From Arthrobacter sp. Soil762 (GTDB lineage: Bacteria > Actinomycetota > Actinomycetes > Actinomycetales > Micrococcaceae): a stretch of DNA of 64,000 bases. The first letter of the stretch is position 1. Each line of letters starts with the position of its first letter. Where the stretch lies: NCBI RefSeq assembly GCF_001428335.1, contig NZ_LMSG01000001.1, positions 760,987-824,986 of the forward strand, read 5' to 3'. The position numbers and the translations under genes are program-made. Of this stretch, positions 1-10,657 are shown piece by piece. The notes under the pieces are model-generated. The model saw nothing but the letters and a program-made list of their open reading frames with translations, was not told the DNA's origin and searched no databases.

Positions 1-351
1 ATCGGCAGTGAGCTGCAGGACGACGTCGAGCTTTTCTTCGCTGTTCGCGAGGATCCCGTCAAGGTAGTCCACCTGCGCCGTGGTGCGCGGGTAGCCGTCC
101 AGGAGGAAGCCGTTTTCGACGTCGGACTCGCTGAGGCGGTCCCGGACCATCTTGTTGGTGACGCTGTCCGGAACGAAGTCCCCTGCGTCCATGTACTTCC
201 TGGCCTCGATGCCAAGAGGAGTTTCGCCCTTCACATTGGCGCGGAAGATGTCGCCGGTGGAGACCGCGGCTACACCGAGGCGCTCCGAAATCCGTTCGGC
301 CTGTGTTCCTTTTCCGGAACCGGGAGGTCCGATAATCAGCATTCTCGTCAT
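1..351 (-). CDS. adk: Adenylate kinase (3' end beyond window)
   Basis: Adenylate kinase, which interconverts ATP and AMP with 2 ADP in the cytoplasm. The visible 117 residues start MTRMLIIGPPGSGKGTQAER, with the P-loop GPPGSGKGT at residues 8-16, the AMP-binding STGD segment after it and the FLLDGYPRT motif further on. The gene runs off the left edge, so the LID domain and C-terminus are not seen. It lies 57 bp downstream of an aldehyde dehydrogenase on the same strand rather than after secY, the usual actinobacterial setting. A second ATG three codons in is possible, but MTRM is the common family N-terminus. Identity is very secure; whether it is the only adk in the genome cannot be judged. 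Confidence 0.95.
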   Translation of the reverse strand, partial: MTRMLIIGPPGSGKGTQAERISERLGVAAVSTGDIFRANVKGETPLGIEARKYMDAGDFVPDSVTNKMVRDRLSESDVENGFLLDGYPRTTAQVDYLDGILANSEEKLDVVLQLTAD

Positions 352-408
352 GTAAAAGCCCCTTCGTGGTACCAGTTTGTTGAACGCTAGCTGTGCTATC
401 TGCCCGGG

Positions 409-1932
409 CTAGAAGAAGCCGAGCTTGTTCTCTGAGTGGCTGACCAGGAGGTTCTTGGTCTGCTGGTAGTGGTCCAGCATCATGGAGTGGTTTTCACGGC
501 CGATGCCTGAGGACTTGTAGCCGCCGAACGCTGCCCCGGCGGGGTAGGCGTGGTAGTTGTTCACCCACACCCGGCCGGCCTGGATCTCGCGGCCGGCACG
601 GTAGGCCACGTTGCCGTTACGCGACCAGACGCCGGCGCCAAGGCCGTACAGGGTGTCGTTGGCGATGCTGACTGCGTCCTTGTAGTCGCCGAAGCGTGCA
701 ACGGAGACCACCGGGCCGAATATCTCCTCCTGGAAAATCCGCATGCTGTTCTGACCCTCAAAAATGGTCGGCTGGACGTAATAGCCGCCGGCCAGGTCCC
801 CATCTAGCTCCGTCCGCGCACCGCCGGCCAGGATTGTGGCGCCCTCTTCGAGTCCGACGTCGATGTAGGAGAGGATCTTCTCCATCTGGCCCACGGATGC
901 CTGGGCGCCGATCTGGGTGTTGGTGTCCAGCGGGTTGCCCTGGATGATCTGTTGCGTCCTGGCCACGGCATCAGCCATGAAGGAATCGTAGATACCGTCC
1001 TGGACGAGGGCGCGGGAGGGGCTGCTGCAGACTTCGCCCTGGTTGAAGGCGTACAGGGTGAAGCCCTCCAGCGCCTTGTCGTAGAACGCGTCGTTGGATT
1101 CGGCAACATCGTTGAAGAAGATGTTCGGGCTCTTGCCGCCGAGTTCCAGGGTGACCGGGATCAGGTTCTGGCTGGCGTACTGGCTGATCAGGCGCCCGGT
1201 GGAGGTCTCGCCGGTGAACGCGATCTTGCGGATCCGCGGGCTGGAGGCCAGCGGCTTACCCACTTCCGCCCCGAAGCCGTTGACGATATTCAGCAGGCCC
1301 GCAGGCAGCAGGTCCGCAATGAGTTCCGCCAGGACCAGGATGGAGGCCGGGGTGTTGGAAGCGGGCTTGAGCACCACCGCGTTGCCGGCCGCGAGGGCAG
1401 GAGCCATCTTCCAGACGGCCATCAGGATGGGGAAATTCCACGGGATGATCTGGCCCACGACGCCGAGGGGTTCGTGGAAGTGGTAGGCCGTGGTGTCGTC
1501 GTCGAGCTGGGACAGCCGGCCTTCCTGGGCGCGGATGGCGGAGGCAAAGTAGCGGAAGTGGTCCGCAGCGAGGGGAATGTCCGCATTCAACGTTTCGCGG
1601 ATGGGCTTGCCGTTGTCCCACGATTCGGCGACGGCGAGCATCTCCAGGTTCGCGTCGATCCGGTCGGCGATCTTGTTCAGCACGGCGGCGCGCTCTGTGG
1701 CCGAAGCCTTGCCCCACGCCGGTGCGGCCTTGTGCGCGGCATCGAGCGCGAGCTCAACGTCCGCGGCGGCGCCGCGGGCCACCTCGGTGAATTGCTTTCC
1801 GTTCACCGGGGAAACGTTCTCGATGTATTGGCCGGTCGTTGGAGCCACCCATTCTCCGCCGATCCAGTTCTCGTAGCGGTCCTTGAACTGGACCTTGGAT
1901 CCTTCTTGGCCGGGCTGTACATAAACAGTCAT
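409..1932 (-). CDS. exaC: Aldehyde dehydrogenase, ExaC-type
   Basis: NAD(P)-dependent aldehyde dehydrogenase of 507 residues, the usual length for the ExaC/acetaldehyde dehydrogenase group; oxidises aldehydes to acids. The cofactor segment [10 protein letters not shown] is near residues 162-171, the catalytic general base Glu263 lies in [10 protein letters not shown] and the nucleophile Cys302 in [11 protein letters not shown], all in standard spacing. The ATG at 1932 ([11 protein letters not shown]) is preferred over an upstream in-frame start because it matches the family N-terminus and has an AGGAG-type ribosome site just upstream. adk follows on the same strand. Substrate (acetaldehyde or another aliphatic aldehyde) is inference from the subfamily. 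Confidence 0.92.
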   Translation of the reverse strand: MTVYVQPGQEGSKVQFKDRYENWIGGEWVAPTTGQYIENVSPVNGKQFTEVARGAAADVELALDAAHKAAPAWGKASATERAAVLNKIADRIDANLEMLAVAESWDNGKPIRETLNADIPLAADHFRYFASAIRAQEGRLSQLDDDTTAYHFHEPLGVVGQIIPWNFPILMAVWKMAPALAAGNAVVLKPASNTPASILVLAELIADLLPAGLLNIVNGFGAEVGKPLASSPRIRKIAFTGETSTGRLISQYASQNLIPVTLELGGKSPNIFFNDVAESNDAFYDKALEGFTLYAFNQGEVCSSPSRALVQDGIYDSFMADAVARTQQIIQGNPLDTNTQIGAQASVGQMEKILSYIDVGLEEGATILAGGARTELDGDLAGGYYVQPTIFEGQNSMRIFQEEIFGPVVSVARFGDYKDAVSIANDTLYGLGAGVWSRNGNVAYRAGREIQAGRVWVNNYHAYPAGAAFGGYKSSGIGRENHSMMLDHYQQTKNLLVSHSENKLGFF

Positions 1933-2201
1933 GGTCACTCCTCTGGAAAACAGACGTCTTCGTCCTGGCCCCATGCTAGAACTTCAAAGGTTGCGACCAG
2001 GCTGCGAAGGGTACCGCCAGCTACCGACCTCGGACCGGACGCGTCGTCCCCGTCACTTGACTCGGCGGCCGCGACAACCTTGGCCCGTTCCCTACGGAAA
2101 GGCCCGCCAGGACCTCCGGTGTAGGCAACAGATGGTCAGTTGTCGGCGGTAATGATTCACACCCTTGCGGGCTCAGCTTCACTGGGAAACGTCCGCCTTG
2201 G
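1933..2201. other. Intergenic, promoter region of the aldehyde dehydrogenase
   Basis: About 270 bp between the aldehyde dehydrogenase start and the end of the MarR gene, which are both on the minus strand. It must hold the dehydrogenase promoter. No convincing gene, hairpin or repeat is seen in it; short open frames here lack ribosome sites and family matches. Confidence 0.4.
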
Positions 2202-2585
2202 TCAGTATTTGCCGAGGTTTTCCCTGAGCAGGGCGCGGTGTTCGATGGCGGCTTGCCTGTGGAGTGCGCGGCCGGCGTCGGTGAGTTCCAGGAACAGTGA
2301 GCGGCGGTCATCTGCGCAGGACTGGCGGGAAATCAGTCCGGCTTTGTCGAGCCGGTCCACCACCTTGGACATGGCGCTCTGGGTCATGGGCGTGCGCTCA
2401 CCGAGTTGCTTCATGCGGCATGCCGCGTCGGTGCTTTCGGCCACGAGGTCCAGGATTTCAAACTCCGTCAGGCCGATGCTGAACTTCGACTCCAGCGCAC
2501 GCTCCAGCGCCCCCGCCGTGTGAAAGTACGTGGTCTGGATGCTGCGCCATTGCTCAACCAACTGGCGGTCCTGCGGTTTTGCCAT
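2202..2585 (-). CDS. MarR family transcriptional regulator
   Basis: 127-residue MarR-type winged-helix repressor. The central segment with MTQSAMSKVVDRLDKAGLI is the recognition helix and start of the wing, and CADDRRSLFLELTDAGRAL is the typical MarR wing (DxR motif). Transcribed divergently from the MFS exporter at 2670, with an 84-bp spacer carrying an inverted repeat, so it very likely represses the exporter and itself in response to a small phenolic or drug-like ligand. MarR identity is secure; the ligand is unknown. Confidence 0.9.
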   Translation of the reverse strand: MAKPQDRQLVEQWRSIQTTYFHTAGALERALESKFSIGLTEFEILDLVAESTDAACRMKQLGERTPMTQSAMSKVVDRLDKAGLISRQSCADDRRSLFLELTDAGRALHRQAAIEHRALLRENLGKY

Positions 2586-2635
2586 GCAGCGATTCTAGTT
2601 CATGACGAATTAAAAGTCCACGTCATAATATTCCT

Positions 2636-2650
2636 TGTCATTCAATGACG
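2636..2650. promoter_or_regulatory. Probable MarR operator
   Basis: Near-perfect palindrome TGTCATTCAATGACG (one mismatched outer pair) in the AT-rich spacer between the divergent marR and MFS genes, about 20 bp before the MFS start. A related TGACG...CGTCA pair lies at about 2603-2625. Size and position suit a MarR dimer site; binding is inferred. Confidence 0.6.
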
Positions 2651-2669
2651 TGTCATATAAGTTGTTGCC

Positions 2670-4181
2670 ATGACTTCAACTTCAACCCTTGAAAGAACAG
2701 CCGGAGACCGGCTTACAGCTGTGCGCTGGACCCGTGCACAATGGATGCTCCTCCTGGTCCTGTGCACCGTTCTGGCACTCGACGCACTGGACGTATCAAT
2801 GGTCGGTGTGGCCCTGCCCTCGATCGGCACCGAACTTCATCTCGGAACCGAATCCCTCCAGTGGATCGTCTCCGCCTACGTGCTCGGCTACGGAAGCCTG
2901 CTCCTGCTGGGCGGTCGCATGGCGGACCTGCTCGGCCGGCGGCGCATCTTCCTGATTGCGCTCAGCGTTTTCGCCGCAGCATCCCTGCTCGGCGGGCTGG
3001 TGGATGACCCGGCCCTGCTGATCGCCACCCGTTTCGTCAAGGGCCTGGCCGCCGCATTCACGGCTCCCGCTGCCTTCTCGATCATCACCACCAACTTCGC
3101 TGAAGGGCGCGAGCGCAACCGCGCCTTGTCCATCTTCACCACGTTCGGCGCCAGTGGATTCTCCCTCGGCCTGGTTGTAGGTGGCCTCATGACCTCCTTG
3201 AGCTGGCGCTGGACCTTCCTGGTCTCCGTTCCGGTGGCAGTCGCCGTTGTGATCCTTGGCCTGAGGTTCATCCCCCGGGACGGAGCCGCGGGCCAGGCCG
3301 CAGGCCAGGATACAACCGGGGAGCAAGAGAGCGGGCATGACGTCTGGGGCGCCATCACGCTCGCGGGCGGCATGCTGGGGCTGGTGTACACGCTGGTAGC
3401 GGCGCCGGGGAACGGCTGGGGATCTGTGGCAACTATCGCCGGATTCGTGGCCTCCACCGCGGTGCTGGCAGCGTTCGCCGTGATCGAAAACCGCGTCAAA
3501 CACCCCCTGATCCGGTTCAGCATCCTCAAGGAAGGCTGGGTTGCCCGGGCCAATCTCAGTGCCGTGGGGCTGTTCGGTTCCTACCTGAGTTTCCAGTTCA
3601 TCCTGACGCTCTACCTGCAGTCCGTGCTGGGATGGAGCCCCCTGGGCATGGCCCTGGCGCTGCTCCCGACCGGCCTGCTGGTTGCCTCGAGCGCACCCTT
3701 CGCGGACCGGCTCATCGAGAGATTCGGCGCCCCTCGGCTGATCCTGACCGGACTGGCATCGTTGACGCTCGGATACGTCCTGTTCCTTCGAGTAGGCACC
3801 TCGCCCAACTACGTGACCGACATTCTGCCGTCCGTCCTGCTGTTGGGGGTCGGTTTCGCCCTGGCCTTCCCGTCCATCAACGTCCAGGCCACCGCTGGCA
3901 TCCGTGATTCCGAGCAAGGTCTGGCCGCAGGCCTGATCCAGACCAGCACCCAAGTCGGCGCCGCCCTGGTGCTGGCCGTCACCACGGCAATGGTGAGCGG
4001 TCACGGCAACGCGCCAGAGGCAGGTGCCGCCGTCGATGCGGCCGCGATGCTGGAACAGTACCGGCCTGGCCTGATCCTGAGCGCCGCGGTGGCCGTGGCT
4101 GCCCTCCTCGTTGCCGCGACGCCCAAGCTATCGCTGGGCAAACGGCAAAAGCCGGTGGTGGAAACCGGCGGGCGTCCATAG
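2670..4181 (+). CDS. MFS multidrug exporter, DHA2 (EmrB/QacA) family
   Basis: 503-residue proton-driven drug exporter predicted to have 14 membrane segments. The sequence shows the first helix with LDVSMVGVALPSIGTEL (motif D1 of drug:H+ antiporters), then GGRMADLLGRRRIFLIAL (motif A loop). The cytoplasmic central loop near residues 205-225 is Gln/Gly-rich and hydrophilic. ATG at 2670 is the first start and follows the MarR operator. Divergent to marR, the usual arrangement for an inducible efflux pump. Substrate unknown. Confidence 0.9.
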   Translation: MTSTSTLERTAGDRLTAVRWTRAQWMLLLVLCTVLALDALDVSMVGVALPSIGTELHLGTESLQWIVSAYVLGYGSLLLLGGRMADLLGRRRIFLIALSVFAAASLLGGLVDDPALLIATRFVKGLAAAFTAPAAFSIITTNFAEGRERNRALSIFTTFGASGFSLGLVVGGLMTSLSWRWTFLVSVPVAVAVVILGLRFIPRDGAAGQAAGQDTTGEQESGHDVWGAITLAGGMLGLVYTLVAAPGNGWGSVATIAGFVASTAVLAAFAVIENRVKHPLIRFSILKEGWVARANLSAVGLFGSYLSFQFILTLYLQSVLGWSPLGMALALLPTGLLVASSAPFADRLIERFGAPRLILTGLASLTLGYVLFLRVGTSPNYVTDILPSVLLLGVGFALAFPSINVQATAGIRDSEQGLAAGLIQTSTQVGAALVLAVTTAMVSGHGNAPEAGAAVDAAAMLEQYRPGLILSAAVAVAALLVAATPKLSLGKRQKPVVETGGRP

Positions 4182-4247
4182 ATCCATAGTGAGCCTTGAG
4201 GAACCGAGAGCAGCTGAAACCGGCCCCAACCGCGCCGAAGCCAGCGG

Positions 4248-4891
4248 CTACTCTTCGATCTCTCCCCCGAACGCACGCAGGTGCTGACGGAAGGTGAAGC
4301 TGGGGTCCGCGGCGCGGGCTGCGAGGTACGCCCCCAGACGGGCCTGAGACCGGAATGTGGTGTCCATGTGCATTTTCGCCGCCTGGGAGCGTTCCGTGTC
4401 CCGGATCGCGGCGGCCACTTCTGCGACGTCGGCGGCGCGGCTGAGCGGGATGAACAGGACACCAGCGCATCGGGGTCACGTGGGTCCAGCCGCTGCGGGC
4501 CCACCGGCAGCGTCCCCTGACTGAAGACCGGCAGGCGGATGGTCCGCAGCTCTGTGGTGTCGCGGTGCAGACCCCAGATGAGGATGCCGGCCAGCCCTGC
4601 CCGGCTCGCCTCCAGCGTCACGAGGTCCCCGACGCAGGCTTCGTCCTGGCGGCCGCCGTTGTCGACCACCAGGACGTCGCCGGGTTTGGCGCGTTCGATG
4701 GCCTCGAGGAAGACGTCAACGCTGCCGTAGTGCCGGGCCGGACGGACCCTGCCGGCCAGGTGCGTGCCGCTCCAGAGCGGGCCGGTTCCAGGCGGGGCGC
4801 AGCGGACTTCGATGCCGAGCCGCATGCAGGCATCTGCGACGTGCGGGGTGGTGAGGTCAAGATAGGTCCGGTGAAGCTGTTCGGGGCGCAA
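4248..4891 (-). pseudogene. RraA-like / HMG-aldolase family protein, frameshifted
   Basis: The first about 145 codons encode a RraA-fold protein (class II HMG/CHA aldolase and RraA group): GDVLVVDNGGRQDEACVGDL and GLAGILIWGLHRDTTELR are the family's metal and oxyacid-binding segments, followed by LPVFSQGTLP. Near 4457 the frame breaks. Adding one C in the run read on the minus strand as GTGTCC restores continuous coding (LFIPLSRAADVAEVAAAIRD ... to GGEIEE and a TAG at 4248-4250), giving a 214-residue protein of normal length. Start is TTG at 4891, supported by an AGGAG six bases upstream. Either a real one-base deletion or a sequencing error. Confidence 0.8.
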
Positions 4892-4960
4892 GGGTACTCC
4901 TGGGTTCTTTGATGGTTCTTAGGGGTCTTCGGTGATGTGCCGCCGTCGACTCTTCCTTGG

Positions 4961-5578
4961 TCAGTGCATCAGCTGCTCCACGAGGAGGAACAGCCCGATC
5001 ACCACCATCGCGGCGCCGGAGATCCGGGTCACCGTCCGTGCCGCGGCGGGCCGGGTGCGCAGCACTATCCGGGCGCCGGCGCCCACCCCGGTATAGACGA
5101 CGGCGCAGCTCGCCACGTGAACCAAACCAAGCACCACGATCTGCCCGGCCATGGGCCACTGGGCGCCGGGGTCCGTGAACTGCGGCAGCAGGGCCAGGAA
5201 CAGCAGGAAAAGCTTCGGGTTCAGTCCGCTGATTCCCGCGCCTCTGAGTGTCTGGCGGAACCACGAGCCGGAGGCCTGTTCCTCTCCGGCCTGCGGGATG
5301 GCGGGGCTCCGGAGCATGCCGATCCCCATCCAGACCAGGTACGCCGAACCGGCCACCGTCAGGACGGTCAGCACCACAGGTGAACCGGCCACCACCGCCC
5401 CCACGCCGGCGGCGACCACGGCGGTGGCTGCCAGGTGCCCCGAGAGCAAACCCCCGACGGCGGGCAGTACCGTCCGGTGCCGCAGCCCCGCCGAAATCGC
5501 GTAGGCCCAGTCAGCCCCAGGGGTCAGCACAAACAGGAAGGACACCGCCCAGAACGCCGCGACAGTACCAAATGCCAT
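4961..5578 (-). CDS. LysE/RhtB family amino-acid exporter
   Basis: 205-residue membrane protein with about six hydrophobic segments, the LysE/RhtB size. The N-terminal FVLTPGADWAYAISAGLRH and the central GISGLNPKLFLLFLALLPQF are the two conserved LysE signatures (PGP/A-type loop and NPK). The ATG at 5578 is chosen over one five codons upstream because AAGGAGATGG lies just before it. It is divergent to an Lrp/AsnC gene at 5702, the usual pairing of an exporter with an amino-acid-sensing regulator. Substrate, probably a basic or small amino acid, is inferred. Confidence 0.88.
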   Translation of the reverse strand: MAFGTVAAFWAVSFLFVLTPGADWAYAISAGLRHRTVLPAVGGLLSGHLAATAVVAAGVGAVVAGSPVVLTVLTVAGSAYLVWMGIGMLRSPAIPQAGEEQASGSWFRQTLRGAGISGLNPKLFLLFLALLPQFTDPGAQWPMAGQIVVLGLVHVASCAVVYTGVGAGARIVLRTRPAAARTVTRISGAAMVVIGLFLLVEQLMH

Positions 5579-5701
5579 TCCATCTCCTTGCAAGCTGACC
5601 CGCGGAGTGTCCGAAGGTCTCTTCCAAGCCTAGGAAAGTCAGCCCCAAAGGCGCTTCCAACTTCTCCCCCTTCAGGCGCCTAATGGGGAAGAATATTCTC
5701 C

Positions 5702-6154
5702 ATGGACAACGTTGACAGGAAAATCCTTGCCGAGCTGCAGATGGACGGCCGCCTCTCGCTGACTGAGCTCGCCGAGCGCGTCAACCTCAGCCTCTCGCCC
5801 TGCCACCGCCGGCTGCGGGCGCTGGAAGAGTCCGGCGCGATCAGCGGCTACCGCGCCCACCTCGACGCCGAAACCCTGGGCCTCACCTTCGAAGCCCTCG
5901 TCTTCGTCACCATGCGCGACGCCGACCACGACACCGTCGCATCCTTCGAACAGGCCGTCGCCACTATCCCCAACGTCCTGCAGGCCCAGCGGCTGTTCGG
6001 CGATCCCGACTACCTCCTGCAGGTGGTCGCCCGGGATCTGCGCGCCTTCCAAAAGCTCTACGACGACCGCATCTCCACGCTCCCCGGCGTCCAGCGCCTC
6101 AGTTCCACACTCGTCATGAAAAGCGTCGTCGAGAACCGGCCCCTGCCCTTGTGA
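5702..6154 (+). CDS. Lrp/AsnC family transcriptional regulator
   Basis: 150-residue feast/famine regulator. The N-terminal HTH reads MDNVDRKILAELQMDGRLS then LTELAERVNLSLSPCHRRLR; the C-terminal RAM (ligand-binding) domain follows from about residue 65. Divergent to the LysE-type exporter with 123 bp between the starts, so it likely activates export when amino acids are abundant, as LysG or Lrp do for lysE or brnFE in corynebacteria. The AT-rich stretch GAAGAATATTCTCC just before the ATG may be part of its site. Confidence 0.9.
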   Translation: MDNVDRKILAELQMDGRLSLTELAERVNLSLSPCHRRLRALEESGAISGYRAHLDAETLGLTFEALVFVTMRDADHDTVASFEQAVATIPNVLQAQRLFGDPDYLLQVVARDLRAFQKLYDDRISTLPGVQRLSSTLVMKSVVENRPLPL

Positions 6155-6283
6155 ACCTCTCGCTTCCCTAGCGCTGGATAAGCCACGATATGGACTGCGC
6201 CACGGAAAACACTGGGTGAACGTCTGGCTAACCAGGCCAAAAAGCCGCCCCCTGACCCGTTGAGCGTGCGGATACTGGAAGGC

Positions 6284-7927
6284 ATGACTAACTTTACTCG
6301 TCGTCAAGTTCTGCGCTCAGCAGGGGTCGCTGCCGTGGCTGGGGCCATGGTCTCCGGCACCGCAGCAAGTGGCTTTTCCGCCTCCCAGGGTGGCGTCTTC
6401 TGCCACGGGGTCGCATCGGGAGACCCGATGGCGGACAGCGTGCTGCTTTGGACCCGCGTGACACCAGCGCCCGCGGCGCTGCCAGGCACCGGGCTGGGCC
6501 CGGATGTGTCCGTCGGCTGGGAAATCGCTGCGGACGCTGGCTTCAAGAAGATCGCGGCCAGGGGTACTGCCGCCACCGGCGCGGCCCGGGACCATACGGT
6601 CAAGGTCATCGCGGGCCGGCTAGCCCCCGCCACCGACTACTGGTATCGCTTCACGCTGGGACAGGCCGTATCGCCGGCGGGCCGTACCCGCACCGCCCCC
6701 GCGGCGGGTGCGGTCGTGGACCGGCTGAAGTTCGGCGTCGTCTCGTGCGCCAACTGGCAGGCGGGCTACTTTTCGTCCTACCGCCACCTCGCCGCGCGCG
6801 GCGACCTCGACGCCGTGCTTCACCTCGGCGACTACCTCTACGAATACGGGCCCGGCGAATACCAGGCGCGCGACGTCGTCGTCCGCCCCCACGAACCCGC
6901 CCACGAAATGACACAGCTCGCGCACTACCGGCGCCGTCACGCCCAGTACAAAACCGACCCTGACCTGCAAGCCCTGCACGCCGCCGCCCCGTTCATCGTG
7001 ACCTGGGATGACCATGAATCGGCCAACGACGCCTGGAAGGGCGGCGCCGAAAACCACACCGAGGGCGCCGAAGGCGCGTGGAGCGAACGGATCGCCGCCG
7101 CGCACCAGGCTTACGCCGAATGGATGCCCGTGCGCTATGAGCCGGGGGGCCAACTGTACCGACGCCTGGACTTCGGCTCCCTCGCCAGCCTGTCCATGCT
7201 GGACCTGCGCTCCTACCGTGACCAGCAGGCCGCCAACGGTGCGGATCCCTCCGTCAGCAGCCCCGCCCGCACTATCACCGGTGCCGCACAGATGGACTGG
7301 CTGCTGGGCAACCTCAAGTCCACGGGCCCGCAATGGAAGCTTGTGGGCAACCCTGTCATGATTGCGCCCGTCCGCGTTCCCTCGACGCTGAACACCGCAG
7401 AACTGGCCGGTGTGCAAAAGCTGATGGGCGGCACGAGCATCAGCGGCGTGCCTTATAACGTGGACCAATGGGACGGCTACGAGGCGGACCGCAACCGCGT
7501 GGTCCGCCACCTGCGGGATAACGCCGTCAAGGACACCGTGTTCCTCACCGGCGACATCCACTCCGGCTGGGCCTGCGACATCCCCGCGGATCCGGCCAGC
7601 TACCCGGCCACGGGCGATTCCGTGGCCGCGGAACTCGTCTGCACTTCCGTCACGAGCGACAACCTCGACGACATCCTGAACGTTCCGCCCCGGACCGGAT
7701 CCGTCGGCGTCGAGAACGCCATCAAGGCGGCCAACCCGCACGTGAAGTACCTGGACTTCGACTCGCACGGCTACTCCGTCCTGGACGTGACAGCCGCCGG
7801 CGTTCGGATGGACTGGTACGTCCTCGCCGAACGCACCTCCGCCAGCTCAGGAGCCACACTGTCCACATCATTCAACGTCCAAGCCAACTCCGGCAAAGTC
7901 ACCCCGACGCAGGGAGGACTTCAGTGA
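6284..7927 (+). CDS. phoD: PhoD-type alkaline phosphatase/phosphodiesterase, Tat-exported
   Basis: 547-residue PhoD-like phosphatase. The N-terminus MTNFTRRQVLRSAGVAAVAG is a twin-arginine signal. Then come the Fn3-like PhoD N-terminal domain (FCHGVASGDPMADSVLLWTR) and the metallophosphatase core with LHLGDYLYEYG, TWDDHESANDAW and FLTGDIHSGW, which supply the Ca/Fe ligands of PhoD enzymes. Acts outside the membrane, cleaving phosphomono- or diesters such as teichoic-acid fragments. An in-frame TTG lies eight codons earlier, but ATG 6284 gives the normal signal peptide. Overlaps the next gene by 4 bp (GTGA), so the two are co-translated. Confidence 0.92.
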   Translation: MTNFTRRQVLRSAGVAAVAGAMVSGTAASGFSASQGGVFCHGVASGDPMADSVLLWTRVTPAPAALPGTGLGPDVSVGWEIAADAGFKKIAARGTAATGAARDHTVKVIAGRLAPATDYWYRFTLGQAVSPAGRTRTAPAAGAVVDRLKFGVVSCANWQAGYFSSYRHLAARGDLDAVLHLGDYLYEYGPGEYQARDVVVRPHEPAHEMTQLAHYRRRHAQYKTDPDLQALHAAAPFIVTWDDHESANDAWKGGAENHTEGAEGAWSERIAAAHQAYAEWMPVRYEPGGQLYRRLDFGSLASLSMLDLRSYRDQQAANGADPSVSSPARTITGAAQMDWLLGNLKSTGPQWKLVGNPVMIAPVRVPSTLNTAELAGVQKLMGGTSISGVPYNVDQWDGYEADRNRVVRHLRDNAVKDTVFLTGDIHSGWACDIPADPASYPATGDSVAAELVCTSVTSDNLDDILNVPPRTGSVGVENAIKAANPHVKYLDFDSHGYSVLDVTAAGVRMDWYVLAERTSASSGATLSTSFNVQANSGKVTPTQGGLQ

Positions 7928-9234
7928 GCCGTTCACCGCAGCCGGGCACGCCCGCCAGCAGCAGACTTTCGACGCCGGGACGCCGGCAGTTTCTGCAAAT
8001 CGCCGCCGCCGGCGGGGCCGCCGTCGTCCTTTCAGCGGCACCGGGCACCGCCTGGGCTGCCCCCGCCGCTGGACGGACCCGAAGCTACGTGCTGGTGGTG
8101 GACGGCTGCCGGCCGGATGAGATTACGCCCGCCCTGACGCCGAGGCTGGCTGCCCTCCGCGATGCCGGCACCAATTTCCCGGCGGCACGCTCCCTGCCGG
8201 TGATGGAGACCATCCCCAACCACGTCATGATGATGACGGGTGTCCGCCCGGACCGCTCGGGCGTGCCGGCCAACTCCATCTTCGACCGGACTGACGGCGT
8301 TGTCCGCGACCTCGACCGGTCCACGGACCTGCACTTCCCGACCCTCCTGGAGCGGCTGCAGGAGCTCGGCCTCACCACCGGCTCCGTGCTTAGCAAGAAG
8401 TACCTTTACGGCATCTTCGGTGCCCGCGCCAGCTATCGGTGGGAACCCGAGCCAGTGCTTCCCGTAACCGGCCACGCGCCCGACGCCGCCACCATGGACG
8501 CCCTGCTGGCGATGGTGAACGGGCCGGACCCGGACTTTGTGTTCACCAATCTGGGCGACATCGACCGCGTAGGCCACTCGGACGTTTCCGGAACCACGTT
8601 GCGTGCGGCGCGTGAGGCTGCCCTGGCGGAAACAGACCTGCAGGTGGGGCGCTTCATCGACCACCTCAAGAACGCCGGCAAATGGGGCTCCAGCGTAGTG
8701 ATGGTCCTCGCCGACCATTCCATGGACTGGTCCATCCCCAGCAACCTCATCTCGATCAACCTCATCCTCCAGTCCCGTCCGGAGCTGCAGTCGAACATCA
8801 CGATTGCCCAGAACGGCGGCGCGGACCTGCTCTACTGGACCGGCCCCGAACCGGACCGCGCGGCCGGACTGGCCGCCGTCGAACAGCTGGTCAGAGCGCA
8901 TGAGGGCGTGCTCTCGGTCAACAGGCCGGCGGACCTGCGGCTGGGCCACGAGGCCGGGGACCTGGTGGCCTACTGCCGGGCGGGCTGGCGCTTCTCCGAC
9001 CCGTACGTCGCGTCCAACCCGATCCCTGGCAACCACGGTCACCCCGCCACAGAGCCCATCCCGTTCTTCATATCAGGCGGCAGCCCGCTGGTAGTGAAAG
9101 GATCGGTGTCCTCCGAGGCTGCCCGGACCGTCGACGTCGCGCCCACCATCGGCGGAATCTACGGACTCAAGGCCCCCGCGGGAGGCTACGACGGCACGGG
9201 CCGGGCCTCTGCCCTGACGAAACCGCGCAACTGA
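7924..9234 (+). CDS. Tat-exported alkaline-phosphatase-superfamily phosphodiesterase (nucleotide pyrophosphatase type)
   Basis: 436-residue secreted hydrolase of the type I phosphodiesterase/nucleotide pyrophosphatase group. The Tat signal has GRRQFLQIAAAGGAAVVLSA. The first metal motif is VLVVDGCRPDEITPALTP, the nucleophile region is SLPVMETIPNHVMMMTG (the Thr of ETIPNH is the likely nucleophile), and later metal ligands are in NLGDIDRVGHSD, VLADHSMDW and NPIPGNHGHP. GTG start overlaps the stop of the PhoD gene by four bases, giving a two-gene phosphorus-scavenging operon. No PHO-box-like repeat was recognised upstream. Confidence 0.88.
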   Translation: MSRSPQPGTPASSRLSTPGRRQFLQIAAAGGAAVVLSAAPGTAWAAPAAGRTRSYVLVVDGCRPDEITPALTPRLAALRDAGTNFPAARSLPVMETIPNHVMMMTGVRPDRSGVPANSIFDRTDGVVRDLDRSTDLHFPTLLERLQELGLTTGSVLSKKYLYGIFGARASYRWEPEPVLPVTGHAPDAATMDALLAMVNGPDPDFVFTNLGDIDRVGHSDVSGTTLRAAREAALAETDLQVGRFIDHLKNAGKWGSSVVMVLADHSMDWSIPSNLISINLILQSRPELQSNITIAQNGGADLLYWTGPEPDRAAGLAAVEQLVRAHEGVLSVNRPADLRLGHEAGDLVAYCRAGWRFSDPYVASNPIPGNHGHPATEPIPFFISGGSPLVVKGSVSSEAARTVDVAPTIGGIYGLKAPAGGYDGTGRASALTKPRN

Positions 9235-10626
<1,392 letters not shown>

Positions 10627-10657
10627 CGCGGCAGCTCCAGCTGCAGGCCCCCTGGTT

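Noticed and set aside
952..2124. Long plus-strand frame opposite the aldehyde dehydrogenase
   Set aside because: It mirrors the codon bias of the real gene on the minus strand; no family motif, start or ribosome site.
2796..4004. Long minus-strand frame opposite the MFS gene
   Set aside because: Composition is the antisense of membrane helices (Gln/Gly/Arg-rich); no family and it ignores the operator layout.
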